Of a stretch of 64,000 bases of DNA, positions 54,125-64,000 are shown in pieces (positions within the stretch are counted from its first letter, which is position 1; every line of letters starts with the position of its first letter). Source of the stretch: Aureobasidium sp. EXF-3400. Taxonomy: Eukaryota > Ascomycota > Dothideomycetes > Dothideales > Saccotheciaceae. The translations under genes were made by a program, and so were the position numbers. Location of the stretch: assembly GCA_024195585.1 (NCBI GenBank), contig SWBL01000115.1, positions 62,001 to 126,000 on the forward strand, written 5' to 3'. The notes beneath the pieces were generated by a model. The model was not told the origin of the DNA. It saw nothing but the letters and a program-made list of their open reading frames with translations, and searched no databases.

Positions 54125-54839
54125 TCAACCTCTGCTCTTGGTGTTGAGGATGAGGGCAACGATCAAGCTATCAACAGTGTCAGCATCAGGGATTTGAGCC
54201 AGAGCAGTATGTTGGACAATACCCATATAGACCCAGGACTTCACCGAAAATGAGAATCAGAACCATGCCAACAAAGATTCGTGACTGCTGCATGTACGAT
54301 CTCACGCCCATATCGCCGACGATTCCAATAGCGTATCCGGCAGCAAGACCAGTCATACCGACTGAAAGACCGCATGCAAGGTGCATGAAGCCTGTGAACA
54401 AGCTGTAGTGGGTGCCTGGGGGAGGGCGCATGTCACCGGCAATCAAGACAGCGACAACGAGAGCGTAGACGGCAATAATACCAGACATGACGACGGGGAT
54501 AAGCGATTTCATGATCAGGTCGGATCTGAAGGTACCGACACCGGCAATACCAATACCAGACTTTGCTGTGCCAAAAGCGGCTCCGACACCTTGAGTTGAG
54601 GATCAGTATATCAAGCAGACTTGCTGAGGGCGGGAAACAACGTACAGCCGAAGATCATCTGTTAAGCAGGCAGTCACATTAGTTGAGAGCTTGCGAGTCA
54701 GCAGTAGAAGAGGAGCAGCTTACAGCAAAAGCAATGCCAGCCTGAGAGAGGGTCAGCCAACATGTCATTCGAGGCGATTAGGCATACACACCATGCCAAA
54801 GAATGGCGCAAAGGGAGGGGCGAGTTCTGAGTCCGACAT
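54125..54839 (-). CDS. VMA3: V-ATPase proteolipid subunit c
   Basis: Membrane rotor subunit of the vacuolar proton pump. Five exons: 54839-54792, 54741-54724 (18 nt), 54658-54646 (13 nt), 54589-54223 and 54167-54125, giving 162 aa, the usual length. The two micro-exons encode AGIAFA and MIFGC. Joins give [28 protein letters not shown] and, at the 3' end, [21 protein letters not shown]. Four membrane spans are present and the proton-carrying Glu143 lies in [10 protein letters not shown] start at the first exon, [15 protein letters not shown], matches the family N-terminus. It is divergent from the ROM2 gene. Confidence 0.95.
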
Positions 54840-55657
54840 GGTGGAAGAGATACGAGCCGACGCTCTTGTTGGAGAGATGGAGAAGGCGAGGACTAGGAGC
54901 AACTAGTCACAATATGGCGAGCGGCGCGAGGGAGGGTCGTCGTCGAAGTGTTGGAGCGACCTTGGACTGGACGTGAACTGGCAGGCTCACGGCAGCAACG
55001 TCGGTCCGCTATGATGATGCACCGACTCGTACCTGCCCTCATGAAACGTCGCACGTGACTAGCATCTGCCAGACAATATCTTTTGGCCATATCTATCGAC
55101 ACTGCCTTGGGACATGAATGCCTCGAATACAAGGACTCAGATAAATACTAGCACATGGACGAGCTTCACGATCGGGTGCACCAGCACTACAGCTAGCTGC
55201 GTGAGGTGAGAAAAGGCACATGGTAGAATGGATGCACTGGTAGAGGCGCTCGGACCATGTTCAACTGCTGTTTCGCTGTAGACGCATGTCACACAAGTCG
55301 ATGGCAGACAAGCCACCGCCATCGCAACAGTCTCTTTCTCCAGCAACTTGCAGTCTCTCGGGTAGGAAGCCTCGGACAACTGTCCCTCTCATTGTCCCAA
55401 TTGCGCACTCTGTCAACCGTCTTGTCGTTCCCACGTTCGTCGTCTCCCGCGGCCTTGACAGCCGGCACACGTGGACAAGGACTTAGAGTTGAGCAGAGGG
55501 TCGATCGAGTAGGCCCTTCGTTTGTGGGCCGCCTTGTTTCATGAGCACTGGCACTGGCACCGGCACCGGATCCACGACCTCCATCGTCACTCGCTTGTGC
55601 AGTCGGCAGCCCTCTGCTCCCCCCGGATGTATTAGTTGCTAAGCCCTGCCGCTCGCA
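54840..55657. other. Divergent region between VMA3 and ROM2
   Basis: About 820 bases holding both promoters and a probably long ROM2 leader. A short GGCAC(T/C) repeat lies at about 55546-55570. No independent gene supported. Confidence 0.45.
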
Positions 55658-58600
55658 ATGGCTCAATACTCGCAACAACAGGGCCGCTCCTCGTCGCAGC
55701 AGCGCGAGGCCGCCTACAACAACATCTTTGGTCCTCCCGCTGCCGCCCAGCAACACCAAGGTCGCTCCCAGACCATGCTCTCCCAGCCTATCAGGCCGCC
55801 TACCGAACGCGCCGCCACCATGTCGTCGCAGATGTCTGACTATATGCAACGCGCTCCTCCCATGCGAGCATACCCTCCCTCGCAATCCAATCCTCGCCCT
55901 GTGCCCCACCACCAACAGTCTTACGGCGCTCCCTCTCCTCCTGTTCAGAACGGCGACTATCACCACCTCTCGCAACAGCAGAATTATCCTTCCTCTCCGC
56001 AACCCCACCGCCAACCTCAACCCCAATATCTACCCCAGCCTCTGCGTCCCGACCGCCGTCCCTATGCCGCTCCCCAGCGCCTTGATCCGCGTGGTCCGCC
56101 GCCCTCGCAGCCCTATGCTCGTACCTACACTGGTGGACCTGCCATGTCCGCAGGCCCAGGTCCTGCTCTCAACTCGGACAGCTACCGCTCGCAGTCCATG
56201 GCAGCAACCTCTCGGCCTAATTTTCCTGTCCAGCATAGTCAGTCCAGCTATAACATAGCCCCTGCACACGCTTTCCGCCAGCAGCCATATATGAGCAACC
56301 ACCTCGCAAGGACCACTGCTCAGGGCAGAGTCGTGCCCGATCGTCCTGCTGATGAGCGAACCATGTCCATGTCCTCATATTCTCGCGATCAAGATCATAG
56401 TCAGATTATGAGTGGCCGTGTTATACCTCAGCGTAAACGTGGTGACTCGGAGGTGAATCAGCCGGATCCTTTCATCGCCGCTAAGGGTAGGACTCCAAGT
56501 CAAGGCAGTATTCAATCCCGCTCCATGTCCATGGCATCTACTATCGCTGCTCCCTCGGAATACTCAGAGACCACAGTTGGCGCCGCACAGTCACCCCGAC
56601 CCTCGATAACCGCCTCTTCCACTCGTTCCAACAGTCAAGTTCAACAAAGCAACGGACAAATGATAGCTCAAAGACGCCCATCTCTCGTTTATGGCGCCCT
56701 TCTTTCCAAGGTCGCCGCCGCCTTTTACGATAGGATTCCAATGGCGGAAAAGGAGAAGGATGGCTTGGTTTACAAGAATGCATTCACTGGCCACGATGCA
56801 GTCGAGCTGATTGCTTATATCATCCGAACATCCGACAGAAACCTCGCATTGCTCCTGGGCAGGTCCTTGGATGCCCAGAAATTCTTCCACGAGGTTGCTT
56901 ATGCACACAGGTTGCGTGACTCTCCCAACGAGATTTATCAGTTCAAGGAAGCTGTGGTTGAAGAGCCAGCCGAGGTCAATGGAGTATTTACTCTGCTGAC
57001 CGAGTGTTACTCGCCTACTTGTACACGCGATCACCTTTGTTATTCCATCGCATGCCCGAGGAGACTCGAACAACAGCAGCGGCTCAACATGAAGATCCAG
57101 CCTGGTCTCAAGAGGGAAGGTTCACAAGCCAGTCTGCGAGATGAGCCGGAAGCGGAACAAAGATTGTGGATCAATACCGTTTCCAAGGATATCGCCGACA
57201 GTGTGGACGACAAGGAAAAGGCACGCCAGGAAGTCCTTGCCGAAATCATGTATACTGAGCGAGACTTTGTCAAGGACCTGGAGTATTTGCGTGACTTCTG
57301 GATCAAGCCTTTGAGGAATCCCAACATATCGCCAATTCCCGAACACAGGCGTGAGAAGTTCATTCGAACTGTTTTCTCTAATTGCCAGGAAGTTCACGCT
57401 GTTAACGTCAGGCTCGCTAGCGCTTTGACTCGACGGCAGCAGCAGAGTCCGGTTGTGCGGAACGTCGGCGACATCTTCTTAGAATATGTTCCTCAGTTTA
57501 CTCCCTTCATCAAATATGGTGCTAATCAGTTGTTCGGCAAGTTCGAGTTCGAGAAGGAGAAATCGAGCAACCCAGCCTTTGCCAAATTCGTCGAGGAGAC
57601 AGAACGCTTGAAAGAGTCGCGGAAACTCGAACTGAATGGTTATCTAACAAAGCCCACCACTCGTCTTGCCAGATACCCCTTGCTTTTAGAAGGAGCGCTC
57701 AAGAAAGCGAAGGACGATAATCCGGATAAAGAGGATCTCCCACGAGCTATCACCATGATCAAGTCTATTCTTACCAGGGTCAACGAGGAATCTGGAAAGG
57801 CAGAAAATATTCAGCAGCTTATGCAACTCAATCAGAACTTGAAATGGACTAACGTGCCGTATCAAGACCTGAAACTGACTGAGGAAGGACGTCAGATGGT
57901 GTTCAAGGGCGGCCTCAAGAAGACGGCAAGCGCAGAAACGGTCGACATTCAGGCATACCTATTCGACCACGCAGTGCTGCTGGTTCGACAGAAGATGGTC
58001 AACAAGCGTGAAGAACAAAAGGTGTACCGAAAGCCAATCCCCCTAGAGCTGCTTGTCATTACACAAATGGAGGAAGTTTTGCCAAGATTGGGGATAGCGA
58101 AAAGACCTTCGTCTAGCATGATCCCTGGAGCTCGTACTATCACAAGCGCTACAACCAAGAAAGAAGATGGATACCCTCTGACCTTCAAGAGGCTTGGAAA
58201 AGGTGGTTACGAGCTTACTCTATATTGCTCGACTCAAATCCAAAAGGAGAAGTGGATGGAGAACATTCACACCCAGCAAGAGAAGCTTCGTGAGCGCAGC
58301 AACATCTTCACCAAGACAAACATCAGCCAAGGCTACTTCGCGTCCAACAATCGCGTCAACTGCTGCGTACCGATCGATGGAGGCCGTAAATTGGTCCTCG
58401 GAACCGATATTGGTGTATTCGTGGCAGAACGAAAACCCAAGGATGCTTCTCATAAACCAAAACGCATGCTTGATTGCAAGCTGGTTTCACAAATCGATGT
58501 GTTGGAACAGCATCAGATTTTGTTGGTACTTGCTGACAAGGTCATGTACTCATACCCCTTGGATGCTCTAGATCCAGAAGACAATCAGCCGGCCCCCTCT

Positions 58601-59382
58601 AAGCGCGGGCGTAAGATCTGCCATGCCAATTACTTCAACGCTGGCATGTGTAACGGTCAGTTGCTCGTCTGTTGCGTCAAATCTTCGTCATTGTCAAGTA
58701 CTGTCAAGGTGTACGAGCCCATGGATGCCATGGCAAAGGGCAAGAAGAAATCGGGTCTGGCTAAAATGCTTGCTGGTGGTCAAGAAGTGCTCCGACCATT
58801 CAAAGAGTTCTACATACCGATGGAGTCGAACAGCATCCACTTCCTGCGGTCTAAGCTCTGTGTTGGTGGTGCTAAAGGCTTCGAGATCGTATCCCTCGAG
58901 ACGCTCGAAACACAGTCACTGCTTGACCAAGCTGACACATCACTCGACTTTGTCGTTCGTCGCGAAAACGTCAAGCCCATCTATATCGAGCGTACGCCAT
59001 CAGAGTTCCTGCTCTGCTACACGGACTTTTCGTTCTTCGTCAACAAGAACGGTTGGAGGGCGCGGAACGATTGGAGGATCATCTGGGAGGGTGCACCAAC
59101 GGCGTTTGCGACGTGGGGCGACAAGTACATTCTGGCGTTCGAGCAAGAGTTCATCGAGGTGCGATTGACAGAGACCGGAGGACTGGTCTGTATCTTGACT
59201 GCCAAGAACATACGCTTCCTGCACTCGAGCTCGAGAGAGGTAGGACCCAACATTGTATGCCATTCATCCAAGGCGCGCTTGCTAACCGAATTCAGATCCT
59301 CTATGCATACGAAGACGAGATGGGCGAGGACGTCATTGCCAGTCTGGACTTCTGGGGACGTCCACAGTCACCCAGACAATGA
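55658..59382 (+). CDS. ROM2: Rho1 guanine nucleotide exchange factor Rom2-like
   Basis: Activates Rho1 in the cell-wall-integrity pathway at the plasma membrane. Exons 55658-59239 and 59296-59382 give 1222 aa; the 56-nt intron replaces an unrelated read-through tail with REILYAYEDEMGEDVIASLDFWG. The N-terminal about 340 residues are Gln/Pro/Ser-rich and disordered. Then come a DEP domain (about 345-435, LLSKVAAAFYDRIPM), a RhoGEF/DH domain (about 523-710, EVLAEIMYTERDFVKDLEYL), a PH domain (about 750-875, with LFDHAVLLVRQK) and a CNH/citron domain (about 895-1195, LVLGTDIGVFVAE). This order is that of fungal Rom2. Complete, no missing domain. Confidence 0.94.
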
Positions 59383-61451
59383 CCAAGATGATGTTGTCGG
59401 ATATCGTCGTCGCTGTCGTGTATTCTGCTTCTTCTGTCTACCCTTATCTTCTATTTCATCGTATTTTGAGAGAGCAAAAAAGTGCATTTTTACCTTCACA
59501 TGTGTTTGAAACTACTTTGCTGTGTGCGGTGCGGCTCGTCATGCCGTGCCTTTGGTTGCTGGTGAACAATCTACAATTATCTGTGTCCACAGTCAGTTTG
59601 ATGTGAAACCACATCCTGACACATTCGAAGAGAACTTAAGACCGCCGTTACACCCCCAAGCACTGTACTTAATGCTGTGACATAGGATGATAGCCGTGCA
59701 GAATCATATAGATTGCGTCTCATGATACAAGGAAACATGGACAGGGTCGCAAAAGCAGCCAGTGCCAAAAGCACGTTCCAAGCATGACCCTTGCAACCGA
59801 ACAACCATTTTCTAGTGCAGTGGAGACAATTTGATAATTTACAGAGATCGGAACACGGGAGCGGAGAATACTATAGACACAAAAAGTCGCGATTGGGTCG
59901 TTTATAGGAATGCGGGAAACATCTAGCACGGCAGTAGAGGCTAAAAGTCGAGAGGGGATGTTGTTGAGTTGGGGAAAAAGGGAGCACACATGCGGTTGAG
60001 AGGCAGGAACGCAGCTAGGGCCCCATGGAAGACGTGATTGTCTTTCGGGGTCCGAACTTTCGATTGTGAACAGGGGGACTGCTTGCATTGTTTGTGGGCT
60101 GGGGATCGGGGAACAGCAATCTTGATAAAGTGATGTTTTTGTGTTTCCGTCTGTGGTATTCTCGAGCGAGCAGTAGAAATGATGTGAACGTTGTGCGTGC
60201 AATTCTACGGCGCGCCGGCGTTTTGTGGACGTAACGACAGTCTGTAGGTAGGCAAGGCTTGTGGGCAGTTGTTCTGTTTTTGTAGCTCGTATACCCCAAA
60301 CTTTAAGCGTGCGCAGTTGATGGATGCGCGGGCTTCGTAAGCTTTCCACGCTGATCCTATTAACACGAGCACGATGTTGGATGAGTACGTCAACGACATA
60401 GATTACAAGAGCAGGCTGAAGGTCTACATATACACAGCAAGATACCTCGAGAGAATCGTCGGCTTCTTTGATGGTTGCTTATATTCGTGTTTTGGTGAGA
60501 CAGCAAATCTAAAGATATCAAGTCGTTGGACACGAAAATGTGAAGCCTTCAACGGTCAAGTTGAGAGGAGTCTTGATCGATTGAGAGCCGGAGATCTGGC
60601 CCGTTTGGGCGTGTCTAGGTGGTCAAGTGCGGCAGTGGCTTGTCGCTTGCACGGTGCCGGGGCGGCGCCCTCTGAGGTTCTCAGCAGCCTGCAGTGATGC
60701 GGCTGCATCGATAAGGATACGACAAAGGAGTTCCTGGAGCACTGCTTACGCATTGCATGATGGAGTGAGGATGTTGCATGCATGTGATAAGCTTGGAATC
60801 GTGCAATGATGAATTTACAAGATCAAATATGCAGCAGCCGAAGACGTTGATTATAGGCAAGCGAGACATGTATTGGCGACAGGCGTGCAGGCTTGCAGGA
60901 CCAATGACGCGTTCGTTTGTTTGATGTCTTATGGCGACTCAACGACCCCTTTGCAACTCGGCGTTTCAAGTCGTGGGCTGTGGTTAGACTTTTTGACGTG
61001 ATACGGGCTTGGGTTGAGAGATTGAGGACAGCATCTGGACAATCAAACGGGTCAACTGCCATGTCAATCTATCCCTTGCTTGAGTGTGTAGAGAGGACAG
61101 GATGTGGCTGCTTTCTGCAAGCTGCATGTTGTTGCTGGCGGCGGGCGCATCAGAAAGAACAGGGTTGTCGTCGTGTCCCTGTGCGTGGTATCCACAACGG
61201 TGCCCTGGTCCATCCCCCGATCGACACATCCCCACTCAAAAAGATATACAAGTAGCTGCTCCGGCCCATAAGGTCGCCCAGTTCCCGCATACTCCAACCC
61301 CAGCTCCATTTCTGCCAGTCGCTCTGTCGCACTCGCATCCAGCTCATAGAGACCTGCATATACGTGGTATGCCCGTCGCTTGCTGCTAATCCACGTTGTT
61401 CTTGTCTCTTTCTCCCGCACCCTCTCCCTCGCTGTCCCTCCACCCTCCAAC
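59383..61451. other. Intergenic, 2.1 kb
   Basis: Lies between co-oriented ROM2 and OCH1. Open frames up to about 210 codons occur on both strands but carry no family motifs or consistent splice sites. Pyrimidine-rich sequence close to 61452 fits the OCH1 leader. No repeats or RNA genes recognised. Confidence 0.45.
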
Positions 61452-62683
61452 ATGTTTACCTTCAAACGGGCCTTGTTGACGGCCGTCGTCGTACTGGGCT
61501 TCTTCATCCTGCTCAAGGGCTCGCATTCGCAACCGACGGCAGCCGCATTCAATGTAAATTCGCCCAAGCCCACAGGCTCATATTCAGATAATCGCAAGAT
61601 CCAAATACAGCCACCTGCCGATGCCACCACGTCGCCACTGGCCACACCCCAAGCCTCAACGACGCCGGACGCCGTCGAGGAACTCAAGCCCAAGTCCAAT
61701 TACAAGAAGGAACGTCCGCAAATATCCCTGCAAGACCTGCATGCCATGCCGTTACGACAGCAGCTCGCCTACCAATTCCCTTATGACCCTGAGAGCAAGT
61801 TCCCTGCATACATCTGGCAAACCTGGAAGACCAACCCCTCGTCCGGCGACTTTGAAGAAGATTTTCGCCCTGGTGAGGCTGCCTGGACCGAGCTGCACCC
61901 AACCTTTGTGCACGAGGTCATCACCGACGACGTCGCTGCCAATCTCATCCGTCACCTTTACGCCGCCGTTCCCGATGTTGTAGCCGCCTACGACGCCATG
62001 CCTGTCCCCGTGCTTAAGGCCGACTTCTTCCGCTACTTGATTCTGCTGGCAAGAGGAGGCATCTACTCAGACATTGACACACGCGCACTGAAGAGTGCTA
62101 CCGAGTGGGTCCCCGCTGAGGTACCACGCTCCAGCTACGGCATGGTCATCGGTATCGAAGCAGACCCTGACCGTCCGGATTGGCACGACTGGTACTCGCG
62201 TCGCATCCAATTCTGCCAGTGGACCATTCAGTCCAAACCCGGCCATCCCATCCTGCGCGACTTGGTGGCTACCATTACTCAAGAAAGCCTGCGTCGCAAG
62301 GGGGTTGGCAAGCTCACCAAGTCAAGTATCGAGTCGATTGTTGAGTTTACCGGTCCTGCCATCTGGACCGACGCCGTTTTCGCCTTCTTCAACGACCCCG
62401 ATTACTTCGACATGTCAACGAGTAAAGGCAATATTACCTGGGAGCATTTTACCGGCATCACACAGGCTAAGAAGGTCGGCGATGTCGTTGTCTTGCCCAT
62501 CACAAGTTTCAGCCCTGGTGTTGGTCAGATGGGCGCTGGTGACGATGACGACCCGATGGCTTTCGTGAAGCACAACTTTGAAGGTACGCTCAATATTTTC
62601 TCATCCCTTACCAGACAATTCATTTCTAACTCGTTTTCACAGGCTCTTGGAAACCCGAAAACGAACGCCACATTGGCGAATGA
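61452..62683 (+). CDS. OCH1: Och1-family alpha-1,6-mannosyltransferase (GT32)
   Basis: Type II Golgi enzyme that starts the outer mannose chain on N-glycans. Exons 61452-62583 and 62643-62683 around a 59-nt intron give 390 aa; the last exon changes the tail to FEGSWKPENERHIGE, the conserved Och1 end. Residues about 6-22 form a signal anchor (RALLTAVVVLGFFILLKG). A stem region to about 110 is Pro/Thr/Ser-rich. The catalytic domain has FPAYIWQTWKTNP, PVLKADFFRYLILLARGGIYSDIDT with the metal-binding DxD at Asp207/Asp209, and FSPGVGQMGAGDDDDPMAFVKHNF. A close GT32 paralogue such as Hoc1 cannot be fully excluded. Confidence 0.9.
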
Positions 62684-63858
62684 TAGACATACGAAGTCCC
62701 AAAAAGATCAAATTAAGACGCGGGACATGTTTTAGATTCACTGTATTTTCTTCCACTCTTGGGTTTATTGGGTCTCTTTTACTACTTTTGATATGAATCT
62801 GGGGGTTATCACGACAGCCAAATGTTTTTCTTGTTCTTCTTTCTTGTTTTATTCCCCCACCTCTTTGCTCGAAAAACATCATACACCATGAAAGCGCACT
62901 CGGTCAATGTTCACCTAAACAATGGTTACTCGGAAGCATTTATACGGCGAAGCTTTTTAAAGGGCAAGATCAACATATCAATAGACCATCTACTCTACCT
63001 TTTTCATCTTCGCGCAGAAACTCTGCTTCTGCTTCTAGTAACCCAAAGACTCTTTTGTGTATGATCCCAAAATCAAATTTTTGATGTGCTGTTGATCCTT
63101 TCAAAGGTATGTTGTTTTTGCAGATCACACGCTTAGGCTTTATAACGCTTCTATTGTATATATGCTCCTTCTTCCTCTAACTCGGTATGAGTTATATCTG
63201 GAGTACAGACATGGCATCGAATGTGTCTTTTTCTCTCCCGTAGACATCCGGGGGTTATAACAAGTATGAAGCATAAACAGCAGACGCCTAGTTTCTATCT
63301 CCTCCGACATGGGTGTCAACGATCGACCCGCAAAGGAAAGCTAAAAAGACATTGTTTGATTTAGTGATCAGAATTCTTAAAGGACGAAGACATTAACCCA
63401 AGCAATGCCTTTAGCGGAAGTAGACAAATATCGCAGATGAAGGAAGCCTAACAATGTAAGGTTGAGTACGTGAGGTGCGGCTTCTTTCGGATTGTGCAGG
63501 ACCAATGATTACATACTGCCATTTCTTGTACAAGAATCGAGCGCCGTGGAAAAAGAGCAGACTAAGAAAGCCGCCTTAGACTCTTGGTTAGGAAGGAATG
63601 GCTAGAAACTAGAGCCGAAGGAGTGATTCAATTGACATGGATTCACTGTACAAAAGGTAAGAAATGGCGATGATCCTGTAGAAGAAGAAAGGGACGATGC
63701 ATCTCATTCTTAATTGAATTTTTCCTAAGACAACATTGTACATCGGATCGTCACTGCCATACATGACCAGCACTTGAGCAACAAAAAATAGGATCAAGCA
63801 GTGAAAAACAAGAACAAAATAAGTCAAATCAGAGACATCTACAAACAAACTATCCTTC
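62684..63858. other. Intergenic, convergent 3' flanks
   Basis: About 1.2 kb of A/T-rich sequence between OCH1 and the gene at the right edge. Pyrimidine-rich runs near 62,825-62,875. No coding sequence or structured RNA recognised. Confidence 0.5.
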
Positions 63859-64000
63859 CTACTCATCCTGAGGGAACCTATCCAAGAATCTGAAAGTGGC
63901 AAGACCACACTTGAAGTCCTCAACGGCTTCAGAAGTGCTGTTGGCAAAATAGACACCAGGGCGTTGCTCAATACCAGCGACATCCAAAGCCTTTCTACCC
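63859..64000 (-). CDS. 3' end of an unidentified gene, cut by the window edge
   Basis: On the minus strand a frame enters from beyond the window and ends at TAG (63861-63859). It encodes 46 residues, GRKALDVAGIEQRPGVYFAN and then ST.EAVEDFKCGLATFRFLDRFPQDE. The sequence is not low-complexity and looks like the end of a globular protein, but I cannot name the family. The complete gene lies to the right of the window. Confidence 0.6.
   Translation of the reverse strand, partial: GRKALDVAGIEQRPGVYFANSTSEAVEDFKCGLATFRFLDRFPQDE

Noticed and set aside
59230..59509. Read-through C-terminus of the Rom2 gene to 59509
   Set aside because: A standard intron at 59240-59295 leads to the conserved CNH end and a stop at 59382; the read-through tail is unlike the family.

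Overview
The window looks like nuclear DNA of a filamentous ascomycete (Pezizomycotina; a Dothideomycete-like genome is my guess, not proven). Reasons: nearly all genes carry short introns of about 42-67 nt with GT(A/G)-AG ends and CTAAC/CTGAC branch sites; gene density is about one per 2.4 kb; gene families are fungal (Och1, Rom2, Doa10/Ssm4, Mrpl31, Cti6, HeLo domain). I rebuilt the exon structures by hand from splice signals, reading frame and family conservation. No tRNA, rRNA, CRISPR array or transposon was recognised.

Layout. 0.1-7.2 kb: three co-oriented genes that look like a catabolic or scavenging island: a Baeyer-Villiger-type flavin monooxygenase, an NtaA/DszA-type FMN-dependent monooxygenase, and a DUR3/UreA-like sodium:solute symporter with GATA-type sites upstream. 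7.4-9.8 kb: two divergent genes of unknown function sharing one short motif block, plus a small overlapping ORF. 10.3-14.1 kb: a 1286-aa secreted, repeat-built wall or surface protein. 14.1-16.9 kb: gene-poor. 16.9-23.4 kb: TRAPP subunit Trs20/sedlin, mitochondrial ribosomal protein Mrpl31 and the ER ubiquitin ligase Doa10/Ssm4. 24.1-31.2 kb: a 1613-aa Ser/Ala-rich repetitive protein and mitochondrial methylmalonate-semialdehyde dehydrogenase. 31.8-38.3 kb: PHD protein Cti6, a stand-alone HeLo-domain protein and a catalase. 39.2-42.8 kb: a divergent leucine-catabolism pair, isovaleryl-CoA dehydrogenase and 3-methylcrotonyl-CoA carboxylase beta subunit. 43.0-46.0 kb: an HDEL-tagged thioredoxin/PDI protein (with an 8-nt micro-exon) and Vta1. 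47.0-48.1 kb: an unknown protein. 48.9-53.0 kb: a 1290-aa fusion of a HeLo-like N-terminus, a kinase-like domain with a degenerate catalytic loop and a C-terminal trypsin-like protease with an apparently intact triad. 53.3-62.7 kb: a CCDC97/DUF2052 protein, V-ATPase subunit c, the Rho1 GEF Rom2 and mannosyltransferase Och1. The last 142 bases hold the 3' end of an unidentified minus-strand gene.

How they fit together. Most are housekeeping genes of secretion, cell wall and mitochondria. IVD, MCC-beta and MMSDH all serve branched-chain amino acid breakdown. The most unusual content is the HeLo/pseudokinase/protease fusion with a separate HeLo protein about 13.5 kb away. HeLo domains in other fungi are membrane-active cell-death modules and the HeLo-pseudokinase order recalls animal MLKL, so the locus is a candidate for fungal regulated cell death or self/non-self defence. 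That role is inference from architecture only.
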